From Climacium dendroides (lineage: Eukaryota; Streptophyta; Bryopsida; Hypnales; Climaciaceae): a stretch of DNA of 64,000 bases. Positions 37,644 through 48,689 of the stretch are shown one piece after another. The DNA is taken from contig OX467086.1 in NCBI GenBank assembly GCA_950106755.1, positions 16,634,001 through 16,698,000 on the forward strand. Direction: 5' to 3'. Positions within the stretch are counted from its first letter, which is position 1; the number at the start of each line of letters is the position of its first letter. The notes under the pieces were generated by a model, which was not told the DNA's origin, did no database searches, and was given only the letters and a program-made list of their open reading frames with translations. A program made the translations under genes and the position numbers.

Positions 37644-38698
37644 CATTGAATCCTACAGGGCCAAGGTACATTTTGGTCATAAGTTGTCAAATATTGACAC
37701 TTTTTAAAGTAGTGAGAATTTTTTTTTTGAAAAATCTAATTATACAAATTTTTACTAGACTGCTATAGAATATGTATAACTTCTTTTAGAAACTTTGATC
37801 GCACAAATTGAAAGTTAGAAAAAAAAATTCTTCCCAACTAGCTTGATTGGGTGAGCATAACTCTTTGTAGATTGAGAATTTTGCTCCACAACTTATTTAA
37901 AAGAATTTGCATCCTATACTATGTAGTTATATACTTGCCAAAAGTCAAAAATAGAGGAATTTTTTTGCACATGATAGTTAAAGTTGCCTAAGTTGCCTTA
38001 CAACAATATAACTTTTGATTTAGTCACTCAATTGAAAAAAATTACTTTCTCACCAAGAGGGTACATGTTAACACTATGTATCAAAATTTTATGAACATTT
38101 GACTAAAATTGAGATTTTTTGTATACGTTGAACAATCACTTGGTTCCTAAAGGGTTCATTTTTCCAATGTTATTCTCATGAATTGTACATGAAACTTTAA
38201 AACAAAATATTTTATGAAAATACAAAGTTCAAAGCATATAATTTTTTTTGTAAATACCACGATATCCAATACTATTTTATTGATATATTGTGAAGAATTC
38301 AAATTTCTTAAACATATTTGATGTTTGATCTGAAATCATGTGTCTTTTACAAATTTTAAAGTGAATATTTGAAAGATTTTTTTATCTAAAGGTTAAGTTG
38401 TTAAGATTTAATTCTATTTTTTCTTTGGGGTCTTTACTTTTCTTATTTATACAAGTCATTTTTGAAGGGTTAAATTTTTGCCTCAAAAAGTTTCTTTTCT
38501 AGGTCAAACCCCTAGAATTACATAATATCTATAGTGAATTTTTTTGAAAATATAAACTATAAAATGTAAGAGAATTAATATAAGAATATAAATAAATAAA
38601 AATCAGAGTAAAAAAATCAAGATTTAGTATACTTGGGACATGTTTGTATTCATCTAGTTGTTCAAAATGTGAATGTTTGGTCTTAAGCTAAGGATTAA
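37644..38698. other. Intergenic DNA with a degenerate TTAA-family copy
   Basis: From about 37,655 (CCTACAGGGCCAAGG) to 38,160 (GGTTCCTAAAGGGTTCA) the ends resemble the TTAA family, with TTAA decayed. No gene recognised. Confidence 0.4.
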
Positions 38699-39050
38699 AC
38701 TACACTAAATAGTATATTTAGTATTGGATTACATTTAGTGTAATTACTACCCTACTCCACACAACACTAAATCTCAACTTTGGAGGAATTAATGTAGTGC
38801 TAAACTTAACTGCGTCGCCTCCATCTTCTATCATCTCCTTCCCTAGCCTTCTTTACTTTTGGTGGCAGCAACTCCTTCTTTAATGTGTTCTAACACTAAA
38901 TGTAAGCCTTTTCAGATTTCAAATTTACCATAGAGTACATTTAGTGTTAGAAATTAGATTTAATGTTACTTACTTTAATAGGGTTAATGATATTTGGTGT
39001 CATGGTTCGTAAATAGTGTTGCTAACACTAAATATACTATTTAGTGTAGC
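38699..39050. mobile_element. MITE with perfect 23-bp inverted ends
   Basis: 38,700-38,722 and 39,027-39,049 are exact reverse complements (CTACACTAAATAGTATATTT start). The 5-bp sequence ATTAA lies on both sides (38,694-38,698 and 39,051-39,055) and is a likely target-site duplication. Internal ACACTAAAT and TTTAGTGTT motifs repeat the end. No coding capacity. Confidence 0.82.
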
Positions 39051-39780
39051 ATTAAGGTGAGTGTCTTGAAATCACTCATGACCAATTTTTTTTAATTAAA
39101 CGTGCAAATAGTACTAAAATAATAATTTTGGAATTTCGTAATGGTATCTACATTTAATTAGGCTTAATGGAGTATATTAGAGGACAATATTAAATGAATA
39201 AAAGGATGGAAGTAGGATGCAGAATGTATGATTTGCAATTTTCTTTCTTTCTTTTTGTCATTGAATTGAAATAATCTCTATGTCCAACCAAAATGTAGAA
39301 GTTGATTTCAAAACAAAAAAAACTTGAAAGTACACACTATGAAACTATAAAAATTCAAATTTTCAGTACCTCTTATCATTTTTTACTCTCTCAAGATTCA
39401 TTTAATGACAAGCAGTGAGTGATTTTTGTCCCTCTTCGAAATACAAAATAGATGCTGACGAGACATTGACTTTGAAATCCCATAACTAGTTCCTCAAAGA
39501 TCTATGAAATATAAAACAACACCTGTTCCATACACATCCAAATCCTTTTCAAGATAAATTTACCAAGAAACATTTAGAAAGATTCAAGACCCCAAAAGGG
39601 AATCATCACATACCTAAAGTAGAAGGTCCATGAAGCACTTGGTTTCTAAAAGCATCTTCTAGTGCATAGGTAGTACATTTTGTTCTCTCATTGCACCCAC
39701 AACGCACCCACAACATACATTTCACGAGGTGGACAATTTTAGTGATTCTTGCATTTCAATTTCAAAAATTCATAACTTAC
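39051..39780. other. Intergenic DNA
   Basis: No gene recognised. GAGGTGGACAATTTTAG near 39,727 resembles the right arm of the hairpin at 26,392. Confidence 0.4.
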
Positions 39781-40062
39781 TCCACAAATCTCCAAAAAAG
39801 ACAAAACAACTTGGATCAGATGCCAATTCCATTTATCTTTCAAGGAAAATTTTATTAAAAAAAATATTGCTATTCCACAAATCTCCAAAAAAGACAAAAC
39901 AACTTGGATCAGATGCCAATTCCATTTATCTTTCAAGGAAAATTTTATTAAAAAAAAATATTGCTATTCCACAAATCTCCAAAAAAGACAAAACAACTTG
40001 GATCAGATGCCAATTCCATTTATCTTTCAAGAAAAATTTTATTAAAAAAAAATATTTCTATT
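39781..40062. repeat. 93-bp tandem repeat, three copies
   Basis: Units start at 39,781, 39,874 and 39,968 (TCCACAAATCTCCAAAAAAG). They are almost identical and differ mainly in poly-A length. Confidence 0.93.
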
Positions 40063-40106
40063 AAGAAGTTCAACCTCCCCAAACACATTTTCAGCTCTTC
40101 AACGGA

Positions 40107-40350
40107 CACTTCAACCCTTAAAGGACAAGTTGGTCACTAAAAAAATCATCTTGTTTTGGTACTATGTGAACTGTTGGTTGGAAAAAAAAATGCAAAATCA
40201 CCCATCGAAAGTTAAACTATTGCAAAAAAGCCTTCCCTTTTCACACAAAATTTGGAGGATGAGTAGTTACACTTCTATCTTGCTATGGCAGGAGAGATTC
40301 TTTGTCATTCATCAGCTGCAAAACGTCTTCAACATTGTTTATGGGGTTAA
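40107..40350. mobile_element. TTAA-family element (copy 9)
   Basis: Starts CCCTTAAAGGACAAG next to a TCAA (one change from TTAA) and ends ATGGGG-TTAA at 40,347-40,350. The interior matches 28,226-28,440. Confidence 0.6.
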
Positions 40351-41030
40351 AGACCTACAGTACCATAGGGCCGGCTTCTGGAGGCCCATCCATCCATGGT
40401 GTAACGAGAAGTCCCCTTTTTTTCCCTCCCCATTCCCAATTCCACCGTTGATCCATGGGCCCCACCAGCCCCCGACCCCACGTGGACGCCGGCCCTTCGT
40501 GGGATGCTTTTTCTCTCCCGGGGCCACCCCACCAGCCAGGCCACCCACCGTACGCACAGAGCTGTGGCATGGATGCAACGCTGATGACTCCTCCACTACC
40601 CCCCTTGCCCAGCTCTGTCTGTTTGTTTGTTTGCTTGCTTGCTTGCTTTGTTTTCCTGCCCCTGCAAGTCACTGGACATGTTCCATTCATGTTGTCAGAC
40701 CTTGTCGAGCTTGCTGCTGCTGTTGTAAGATGTAAGATGCCAAGACAAGTAGAATGGACAAGGACAAGGAAACTGCAAGCTTAGAATGAGTCTCATGGAA
40801 CGTACAATTCCTTTCCTTCAGTTGGCAAACCAACAACGTGGCTCAGACACAGCGTACGAACTTACTTCACTCGGACGGGTGGGGTGGGGGTGGGGGGGAC
40901 TGACTGCAAACACTCATTTAAGCTGGCAGGGGGCGGGCAGGCAGGTGGAAACCCAAAGTTGCCCCATTCTTTTTCTTTAATTAGTGGTTTCTACTGATCA
41001 GCCTGGAACAAGGAAAAAAAAAAGTGGGCA
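40351..41030. other. GC-rich island without a recognised gene
   Basis: Base composition changes sharply at about 40,365. The stretch includes a G-box-like CCACGTGG at 40,478, C-rich tracts, TTTG and TTGC simple repeats near 40,625 and a G-rich tract near 40,880. All overlapping frames look like chance products of the composition. It may be a promoter or exon remnant. Confidence 0.35.
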
Positions 41031-41033
41031 TAA

Positions 41034-41548
41034 GGGCCACTTCATAGTATGACTAAAGGTTGAGAGGATGTGGGTTTTCACCAATCAAATTTCAAGAAAT
41101 TCAGAGTTTGGCCTCTCGGCCTTTCACACTAGAAGGCACAAGTCAAAAAGTCAACGCCCTCCAACTACCTAGGTGGCAATAAATTACTTACATGGCAACG
41201 GACTCTCAAAGAAAGTTTGGGTTGACTAGAAATGAAGTCCAAACTATGGTTGGGAGGTTGTTGACTTATGACAAAATCTCAACCGGTAGATTGCTAAGAG
41301 TTTGGACTTTGGCTTGGCCTTTGAAGGCTTCATAGTATGGCCGTCCAAGTTGAGAGGCCATGAGAGTTTATTGCCAAGGTTTTGGACTTTGAGCTTGGCT
41401 TTTAGAGGCTTCACACTACGGCTGGCCAAAGGCTTCAATTCCTATTATTTGTTGCCTATTTATTGATCATTTCTTTGGACTCTCAACAAAGTTTGGCCAC
41501 TCAATTCCACGGCCTCTCGACTTGGACGGCCATAGTGTGAAGTGGCCC
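41034..41548. mobile_element. PIF/Harbinger-like (Tourist-type) MITE
   Basis: Begins GGGCCACTTCATAGTATG and ends CATAGTGTGAAGTGGCCC, with TAA on both sides (41,031-41,033 and 41,549-41,551). A 3-bp TAA duplication with GGGCC ends is typical of PIF/Harbinger MITEs. The interior holds more inverted copies of the end (near 41,330 and 41,410). No coding capacity. Confidence 0.75.
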
Positions 41549-42011
41549 TAAGGTACAATCCTTGTTTTCTAGTTGATCTAAGTTATGGCTAAGGTAGTTG
41601 ACCCATTTCCAACCACTTAAGCAATTAGGCATATATGGAGTTCAAGTTTTTTGAGTGTGGAATTTTTTCCATGTACAAAATAGAGTTTGGAAGGATTGCA
41701 AATTTTTCTAGAATTCTATTATATGAAATATAGTTATTATGAATTTTTTAGTAAAAGATTTTCTTTGACTTAAAATGGTGATGTAGACCTTTCAATTTCT
41801 GACCATAGGTTGATTGCAAAATTGACTAAGGATTGGTTGCAATATTATAGCCTTACAACCAATTATAATGTGTCACAATTGCTCCTTGAACTCCACTACA
41901 ACTTCATGAAAAGAAGGCAGTTTATAGATTGGAAATGGGGTGATGGTTGAAAATGGGTTGGCTACTAAGGTAGTGTGCTATAAAATGAACCCTCTCCTTC
42001 AAATGGACCCC

Positions 42012-42783
42012 TAAGGTAGTATGGCCTTAAAGCGACCTTTTAAAGGCTGATTTGCCTTTTTCACAGGTTTCCATAGACAAAATGATTTTTAGCTCATTTT
42101 TCAGAGAATGAAAAATAGATGCAGAACACAACACAAGTAGTTTCGTATTTTTCCAAGCATTTTTAAAATTATTTATGAATTTTCAAAGATTTGGGTCATA
42201 GGCACCTATTTATTACTATAGGTGTCCCAAAATCCGTCCCCTTGTGACTTATAAAGAAATGTGCAAAAATCAAAGACAATGATTGGCTCTTGCAATAAAA
42301 TAAATAAATTTTCTTGAATTCATTAACGGACCAAAGAGGTCCATTCAAGGATCACCTCGCATTCACTCTATGGCTACCTATAAAACGGTTTGAAGAAGAG
42401 GGGCGCTTTAAGGCCATACTACCTTAGCTTTAGGGACATAGTGGAGATGAGGTGATCCTTGAATGGACCACTTTAGCAATTGAATGCATCTAGGAAAAAT
42501 TATTTCTGTATTGCAAGAGCCAATCATAGTCTTTAATTTCTGCACATCTCTTCACAAGTTGCAAGTCGACAGATTTTGGGAGACAAACAGATGCCTATGT
42601 CCTTAATCTTTGAAAATTTATAACTAATTCAAAAATGCTTGAAAAAATACGAAACCACTTGTGTTAGGTTCCATGTCTATTTTTCTTTCTCTGAAAAATG
42701 ATATAAAAATACTTTTGTCCACAGAAACCTATGAAAAATGCGAAACAGCCCTTGTATGGTCGCTTTTAGAGCATACTACCTTA
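42012..42783. mobile_element. Foldback element, arms ~350 bp
   Basis: Left arm 42,012-42,372 and right arm 42,438-42,783 are inverted copies at roughly 75-80 percent identity, from TAAGGTAGTATGGCC at the left end to GCATACTACCTTA at the right. Matching blocks include CCATTCAAGGATCACCTC and ATTGGCTCTTGCAAT with their inverse. The spacer holds another right-end copy (GGCCATACTACCTTA at 42,412). No coding capacity. Confidence 0.8.
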
Positions 42784-44260
42784 TATAATAGTTCTCACTT
42801 ATTTGAACTGAAACCAGGAAGTGGCAGAATTCAAAAATAATATATTTATATACATATATTGTTTTTTCTTCTTTACAAAAACTCTGACTGCATGACACAA
42901 TGCCTCTGTGACTGATTTAGGTGTGCATTTACAACAATGTTGACATGAGAGAATTGGATGACACAATCAATCCTAGGCCTACTTATTATTATAACAAATG
43001 AGGCAACTTGGACAACAACAACAACTTTACAAAAGGGTGCATTGGTAGTTATTGCACTGTTGGGTCTCAGAAGGGCATTCATGAGCCCCTGTTTGACCTG
43101 CACACCATGACACCATTCCAGGGCTTCTTTCTTTCTGGTGAACTAGAAAAAAAAAAAAATTGGCTTAAAAAAAATAAGGCAACAATCCATGAAGGTTTTT
43201 TTTGCCATAAAACTTTGTTTAAAAAAAAAAATCTTGGATGAAATTGCAAGATGTGGATGAAAACAAAATTATGGACATGTGATATGTGCTAATGTGATAT
43301 TTTCTATCCAATATGTGGATGAATGCTAACATTTTATATTGCTATTTTGACACTTCATAAAAATGAAAAAAAAAGAAGCCCTGTGATCATTCATTTCGGA
43401 AAACACAAAGTAATGCGAGAGCAAGGGATTGATTCTGGAGACATCACAAGAAACCCCACAAAATAATATTGAAATCTGCAAGGAAAAACACATTGAAAAA
43501 TTGAACAAGGAAAGAATTTTTTCTTTTTTTAAAAATGGAAAGGAAAAAATCAACAAAAATAGCAAAAATGAAACAAAAGCAAGCACATCAATTTGAGAAA
43601 AAAATAAAATAAAGAATGATAACGTAGGTGCACATCCACAACGTGAGGCAGCCAAACATAGAAATAATACTTTAACTGTACAAGGGCTTGAAAGCCCTTT
43701 GTGACCATATAGTATACTATGAATATATAGATAACTATCTCCTGAAAAGATGCGATGCACCCTACAAGGAAAAAATGCCCCCCCCCCAAAAAAAATCAAT
43801 AGCTGTCCGATTTAGGCCCCTATCTTGAAAAATAAGATGTATATGAATATGGATATAGATATGATATGGATATAGGCTCATATATCCCATATTGTTTGCA
43901 ACTCCTTCCCAACTCCCAAAATTACAAACATGAGGGGGGATGAAATGTAAGAAAAATTTAATCACAAATACATCTTGTAAAGTGGGGCAAAGGAAATTAA
44001 TAAATTTAAAAATTTAAACCATGGGGGGGTTGAGTGAATGAGGGATCTTTTGAGTAGACAAGGAAGGGGGGGACATTAATAGAAACGCACTTATCCCTCA
44101 CTACCCACTCAAAAGATAGGGTCTCCCATTGTATTACAATTTATATAGTAAACCACAATTGAAGAAATAAGACTAAATACAGATCGTATAGAGGGACCCC
44201 AAGGGCCTTTCAAGGGTTAAAACCGAAGAACAGACGACGATCACAAATCCCATAGTTTTT
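42784..44260. other. Intergenic DNA with simple repeats
   Basis: Homopolymer runs at 43,150-43,230, a C9-A8 tract near 43,782 and a GATATG/GATATA microsatellite near 43,840-43,880. CCTTTCAAGGG-TTAA near 44,206-44,221 looks like an isolated right end of the TTAA family. No gene recognised. Confidence 0.45.
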
Positions 44261-44277
44261 TTTAGGGTTTAGGGTTT
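44261..44277. promoter_or_regulatory. Telomere-like tract (telo-box)
   Basis: TTTAGGGTTTAGGGTTT, two and a half plant telomere units. Such telo-boxes are common just upstream of plant transcription starts. The sequence becomes more GC-rich immediately downstream. Confidence 0.6.
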
Positions 44278-44706
44278 TCCTTGCCAGTGCTCAATTGCTC
44301 ATACGCGGCGTCACAAAGGGAAGTCACCCAACTGGTTGGCAGTTGATTTTGAAGTTCATTCTTCATGAATCACGGTTTAAAGTTCTCCCATACTCCACGC
44401 TAGCTCCCAGGTACCATCACCGCTGCCAATTCGGCAATCTTCATGTATTCGATCGGATAAGTGGAATCGAAGATAACGGGATGCATTAATCAATCTTCCT
44501 CTAGAGCCGAGCAAGCGGATTCAGTGGCAAATCTCCCTTCACGATGCGGTGGACTTGCAATTTCAATTGCCTTCACAGTCGTTTTGAACATTGACATCTG
44601 CATAATTATCAAGATTGACTGAGGACAGGACAGGGTCGATCAGTTACCACTTCCTTTAGTGCCTGTGCCGTTTAGGGCTTTCGGCATGTTGTGGGTCAGA
44701 AATAAG

Positions 44707-44940
44707 TTAGTATGTGCCTCTTTGCCTTTGATTTGGGGGTCTTCTGCGGTTTGTCTCACTCGAATGGCTGTAATGCGCTTCTATAACCGACAGGTGATGG
44801 TCGAAGTTTTGATTAGCCTCTTCAGTCATGCAGTATTGCGGATACACAAATCCCAAAACATCCATTATTAAGGACGCTGGAAATCGGGAATGAAGTCCGT
44901 CCGCAAGTTTTTGGGCTGCACCTGTAGTAACAATTCCAAT
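44707..44940 (-). pseudogene. Possible fragment of a hAT-transposase-like protein
   Basis: The minus frame reads ITTGAAQKLADGLHSRFP, then VLGFVYPQYC and FDHHLSVIEAHY. To me this resembles the C-terminal part of hAT-transposase-derived plant proteins, a recollection I could not check. It is a short island with no supporting exon on either side, so it is at best a fragment. Confidence 0.25.
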
Positions 44941-45861
44941 ACTAACAGTGAGTAGTACTATTTGCGAGTCGTAATTGAGAAAATAAAATAAAATGAAACA
45001 CTTCTTCGATGACAGAAAACTTACTTTTGCAAAGGATTCCACATCTTCAATGATGGCTGAGTGAGTAAACTTAGTTTGCGTGTTACAAGAATGCCCTTGT
45101 TTGTGATAGGGTCTTCATATATTGCTTCAATGTTTGTGACCTTGTGGCGCAAAATGCAAGTATGTATTCAAGGCCTTCAGAGTTTAGGTCCAGGTCACTG
45201 GTTACTCCAAGTGAACCTGCCAATGAAAATCAAAATGTATTAATTTGGGGTCACGGCATGAGGAACTAGAAGTCATCATATGAACAGATGCAATGAAGTT
45301 AGACCAATTATTAGTTGCGTGACAAGATCAAACTTAAATTTCGTTACAGAGGCGTGATTTCAACGCTAAATATTGTGACAAAATGTATTTGAAGGTATAA
45401 AATGTAGGATAGGTATGAATTTATGTTTCAGAGCGTGCCTAAGTATTGAAATACCGCCAAATTAACAAAATTGACGTTATGAAAAGTTGCATGGATTTTG
45501 GTGCTCATACCATGCAATGGATGCCTGCGAGGTGAACAAGTTTGTGGAAGTTGTTTTGTGACGCCATTGTGTAACCCTTGAAATACTTTTACGCCATCTA
45601 CCACATCACCGGGAATTACAGAAAAAATTGAAATATTACAGACACATGCTGCATCCTAAATGAACACAAACAATAATTTTGAGCTTGACATATAGTCATT
45701 GAAAAGAGCATACAATTACTGACTACGTCAAGCTCCAAGATTCTTGAAGGTGCCGCCTTCAACCACCCGCTCCAACAACAACATCGGAAGTCTCTGCCAA
45801 TCTCGACACACATATCTAATCCAATTTTTTGTATCGAGGCCGGGTCGTAACTTCATCGCAG

Positions 45862-46192
45862 GTCACCGAGAAGCTAGAAACGTGCGTCTTGCATCACTTG
45901 CGTTGTCTTTGCCAGGACTTAGGCATGCAGGGACTCTGCTAAATCCCAACCAACGCCATCAGACCAATGTCAGTGGGCATCTTGGGTACAGCGAAGAATT
46001 GAAACAGTGGTTACAGTGCCGTATGCTCAGTCATCCGGCGTCCCTCCTGCAGAAGGTGCAACACTGTTGCAAGTTGTTGACGCTTACGAGTCCGCTCCTC
46101 CTTGACGACGCTGACCTGCTGAACAATTGTGAATACTCCTCTCGCTTCATGGAGCCTCTCATTCTGGAAGTGCTAGCTTGCAGGTTTTGGCC
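45862..46192 (+). pseudogene. Exon-like fragments with stop and frameshift
   Basis: After an acceptor-like CGCAG, 45,862-45,930 reads VTEKLETCVLHHLRCLCQD. After TTACAG, 46,017-46,102 reads VPYAQSSGVPP then ATLLQVVDAYESAPP and hits TGA at 46,103-46,105. The sequence stays protein-like only in the next frame (DDADLLNNCEYSSRFMEP) up to a GT at about 46,190. It looks like coding sequence that has taken a frameshift. It could be a decayed 5' part of the gene at 49,664-50,969, but that is inference. Confidence 0.25.
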
Positions 46193-47118
46193 ACTTACCA
46201 ATCACCCTTCTTCCTCCCTCCAGCCATCTTCCTTGTTGCCTTCCTCTTGCCGCCATGTTTCTTTGAGGTATCCTTTTTGGTGCAAATATTTTTCGTTTCC
46301 TTGTGATTTTAGAACAAATTAGAACAAATTTCGGCACTTCACGTACTGGAACAGGCCAAGAACAGCAGCTGTCCACGGCAGTCGAGCTGCCCAAGAGGAC
46401 TCATTGGAACTTGTGCGTCTTGTCATAGCTTTTGTTCTCGCATTCACTTGATGAGGGATTAGTGATCTCGAAATCATCGTCGCCAGTTAGGGAAGCTATC
46501 TGGTTCATCACTCATTGGGATGATCTCCACGAGTTTATGAGGAACCAATGGGTAACATGCACAGCGATGTGCTATTGGGGTCTCAATAAAATTTGTTTTG
46601 AACCAATTTTAGTAATTCACATTTATAAAATACTTTCTTTTATCCAATTTTGCTTTTTGTTGACCTGCAAATGCAATGATATTCTTCATTAATTCCAGTC
46701 ATTCAAAATTCATCCACTTCATTCGGCCAAATCCTTCACGCAACCATTTTCTGATAGAAATCGTTTACATTCGTCTACATACTTGCACTTTATTCTCAAC
46801 AATTTTGATAGCTCATCTGTACTTTTAAACCCTAGAAAAACTTTGCTTAGACCGAATGAAGTCCCAATGAATGACTTTCCAGATTACAGTAAAAATGAAG
46901 AATGCACCTATCGCTCCATTAATTTGATCATTTTTGTCCTTGTACATTCAAGGTTAACCCACATCATCTATCGTCGGTTTGGCAATGAAAATTTGAATTT
47001 TTCACCGAGAAATGAGTTTCGAAAAAAATCCCCACTCTAATTTCGTCGGTAAAAAAGTCACTGAGTAATCTGTTCAATACGCTCTGAATGATCAGCTCTC
47101 TATCAGTCTATCCGGGTA

Positions 47119-47132
47119 TTTAGGGTTTAGGG
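47119..47132. promoter_or_regulatory. Telomere-like tract (telo-box)
   Basis: TTTAGGGTTTAGGG, second of three such tracts in 3.6 kb. Confidence 0.55.
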
Positions 47133-47317
47133 TTCAGGCGTCCCGGCTCTGGCATTCTGCCTAGTCATGAAGGTTGCGAATTGGTGATGCCATCAAAACT
47201 TGCGTACAAAGATCTACCGCTCCTCTCACAGAGAATAAATTGCAGTAAATTATTCTATTCTGTATGTTGTGTGGCATCCGATGGTATCCCTGGCATCCTT
47301 GAAGCTCATTTGTTGCG

Positions 47318-47455
47318 TTTCAAGGGAGAATCCTACCTCGGCGATGGAGGCTTCTTGGAGCATCTGCAAGCCGTTCATGGCCATCTCCGGCTTCTTCACA
47401 CGCATGCCATCGCCACCTCGCACTCCCCGACCAACCGCTTTCTTGCCGATTTTCT
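47318..47455 (-). other. Possible exon, product unknown
   Basis: On the minus strand an acceptor-like ATTAG precedes a stretch reading KKPEMAMNGLQMLQEASIAE that ends at a GTAGGA donor. The composition is GC-rich, unlike the surroundings. The opposite strand is also open (47,181-47,504), so strand and function are unresolved. Confidence 0.2.
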
Positions 47456-47874
47456 CCTAATTCTGGTGAATGCACTTCATGGTCTCTCTTTTTGCGACTA
47501 TTAAACCCGCTGTGCATTCTTCGAAATGGTGCAAGTGTTTTCTTCTTCGCATTTTCATTGAGACTTGTTTTGATTTCATCGGGATTGTCACTTGATTTGC
47601 CGTCTATGATTCGAAATTGGTTGTTGGCATTGGGTTTGAGCTAAACTGATTTGTCCTATTTAGTGGGTGTTGCTGTTATGAAATGACCTTGCGAATGATG
47701 ACAACTTTTATAGGGGAGGATTATTTTACCAATGATATTTGTGCGACTCTCCAACATGAATAGCTACTGTAGTACTTTACACTACACAAACAATGGATTT
47801 AAAATATTCCTCCCTTGTGAAAAGTAATAGTTCATTTCGTAACACGCAATAATACGACAAATCGGTGTAGCAGT

Positions 47875-47890
47875 CAGGGTTTAGGGTTTA
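47875..47890. promoter_or_regulatory. Telomere-like tract (telo-box)
   Basis: CAGGGTTTAGGGTTTA, third telomere-like tract. It lies upstream of the exon-like region starting at about 48,500. Confidence 0.55.
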
Positions 47891-48512
47891 GAGCTCCATA
47901 GGCGTTCGACAAGAAATTGTACGGCTCGACGAGGAATCTTATGTATATTTGAAAAGTGTTCATATGTTTCTTATTGACAAGAGTGAAAGAGGCATTATTG
48001 CATTGCGGGTCTGGGGTACAATCTCTGTACCCTAGATTTAGAGAATCTTGTGCAATCGAACTGGATCCACACTTTGTCTGCAGTGAATCCAATCATACCC
48101 TTTGTCTTATGTCTTTTGATATAGGGTGCAACATATGCACTATTGTCTTACGTCGGTATTGCATATTGATTTTTGACATATAAGGCATTTTGTGATGTGT
48201 ACTACACAATTTATTTAAGAATGCAGACCCTATTCAAAGTGTGTACTTTACACTTACGGATGCAATATGTGAACTGCAATTCCTGTATCCAATTCCTATT
48301 GGAAAATACTTAATATTGCTGACAAAGCTTCTTTTAATGGTAGGAAGCCCCTTGGGTTCCTGCAGCGGTCCATGTTCAAAGGAAGCATAGAAAATATGAA
48401 AAATGAACTGATTTTTAATTTAAGTTATTGTTGACAGATGATGGCTTCGACAACTCCTAGGACTCAAACTGCAGTCGAACGCAGGCTGAAAATGGAGCTA
48501 ATGACTTCATAA

Positions 48513-48689
48513 AAGGGATTAAGCAATCGAAAGGGTTACCGAGGTACAGATTTACAAAGAACTGATGACGGAGGTGAACAAACATTGACTACCCAGAAAC
48601 AAAGAACTGCATCTTTTGAAGGCGGTGATTTGAACTGGATGGTCAGTTTTAAGAGCATGGAACGGGATCGATCTACACTGGAGGACTTC
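48513..48689 (+). other. Probable upstream exon of the unnamed gene
   Basis: An open stretch ends GGDLNWMVSFKSMERDRS, TLEDF, directly before a consensus donor GTAAGT at 48,690. It is in phase 0. It probably belongs to the plus-strand gene at 49,664-50,969, but the joining exon between them is not clean. Confidence 0.4.

Noticed and set aside
38699..39050. Assignment to the CACTA superfamily
   Set aside because: The ends contain CACTA, but the 3 bp on each side of that start do not match directly. A 5-bp ATTAA flank fits better.
40130..40784. Overlapping open frames up to 201 codons in the GC-rich island
   Set aside because: Several frames on both strands are open at once and rich in Pro, Gly and Cys from C- and G-rich tracts, so they are best explained by composition.
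43326..43799. 157-codon minus-strand frame
   Set aside because: Hydrophobic Phe- and Leu-rich translation of poly-A and AT-rich DNA, without any family pattern.
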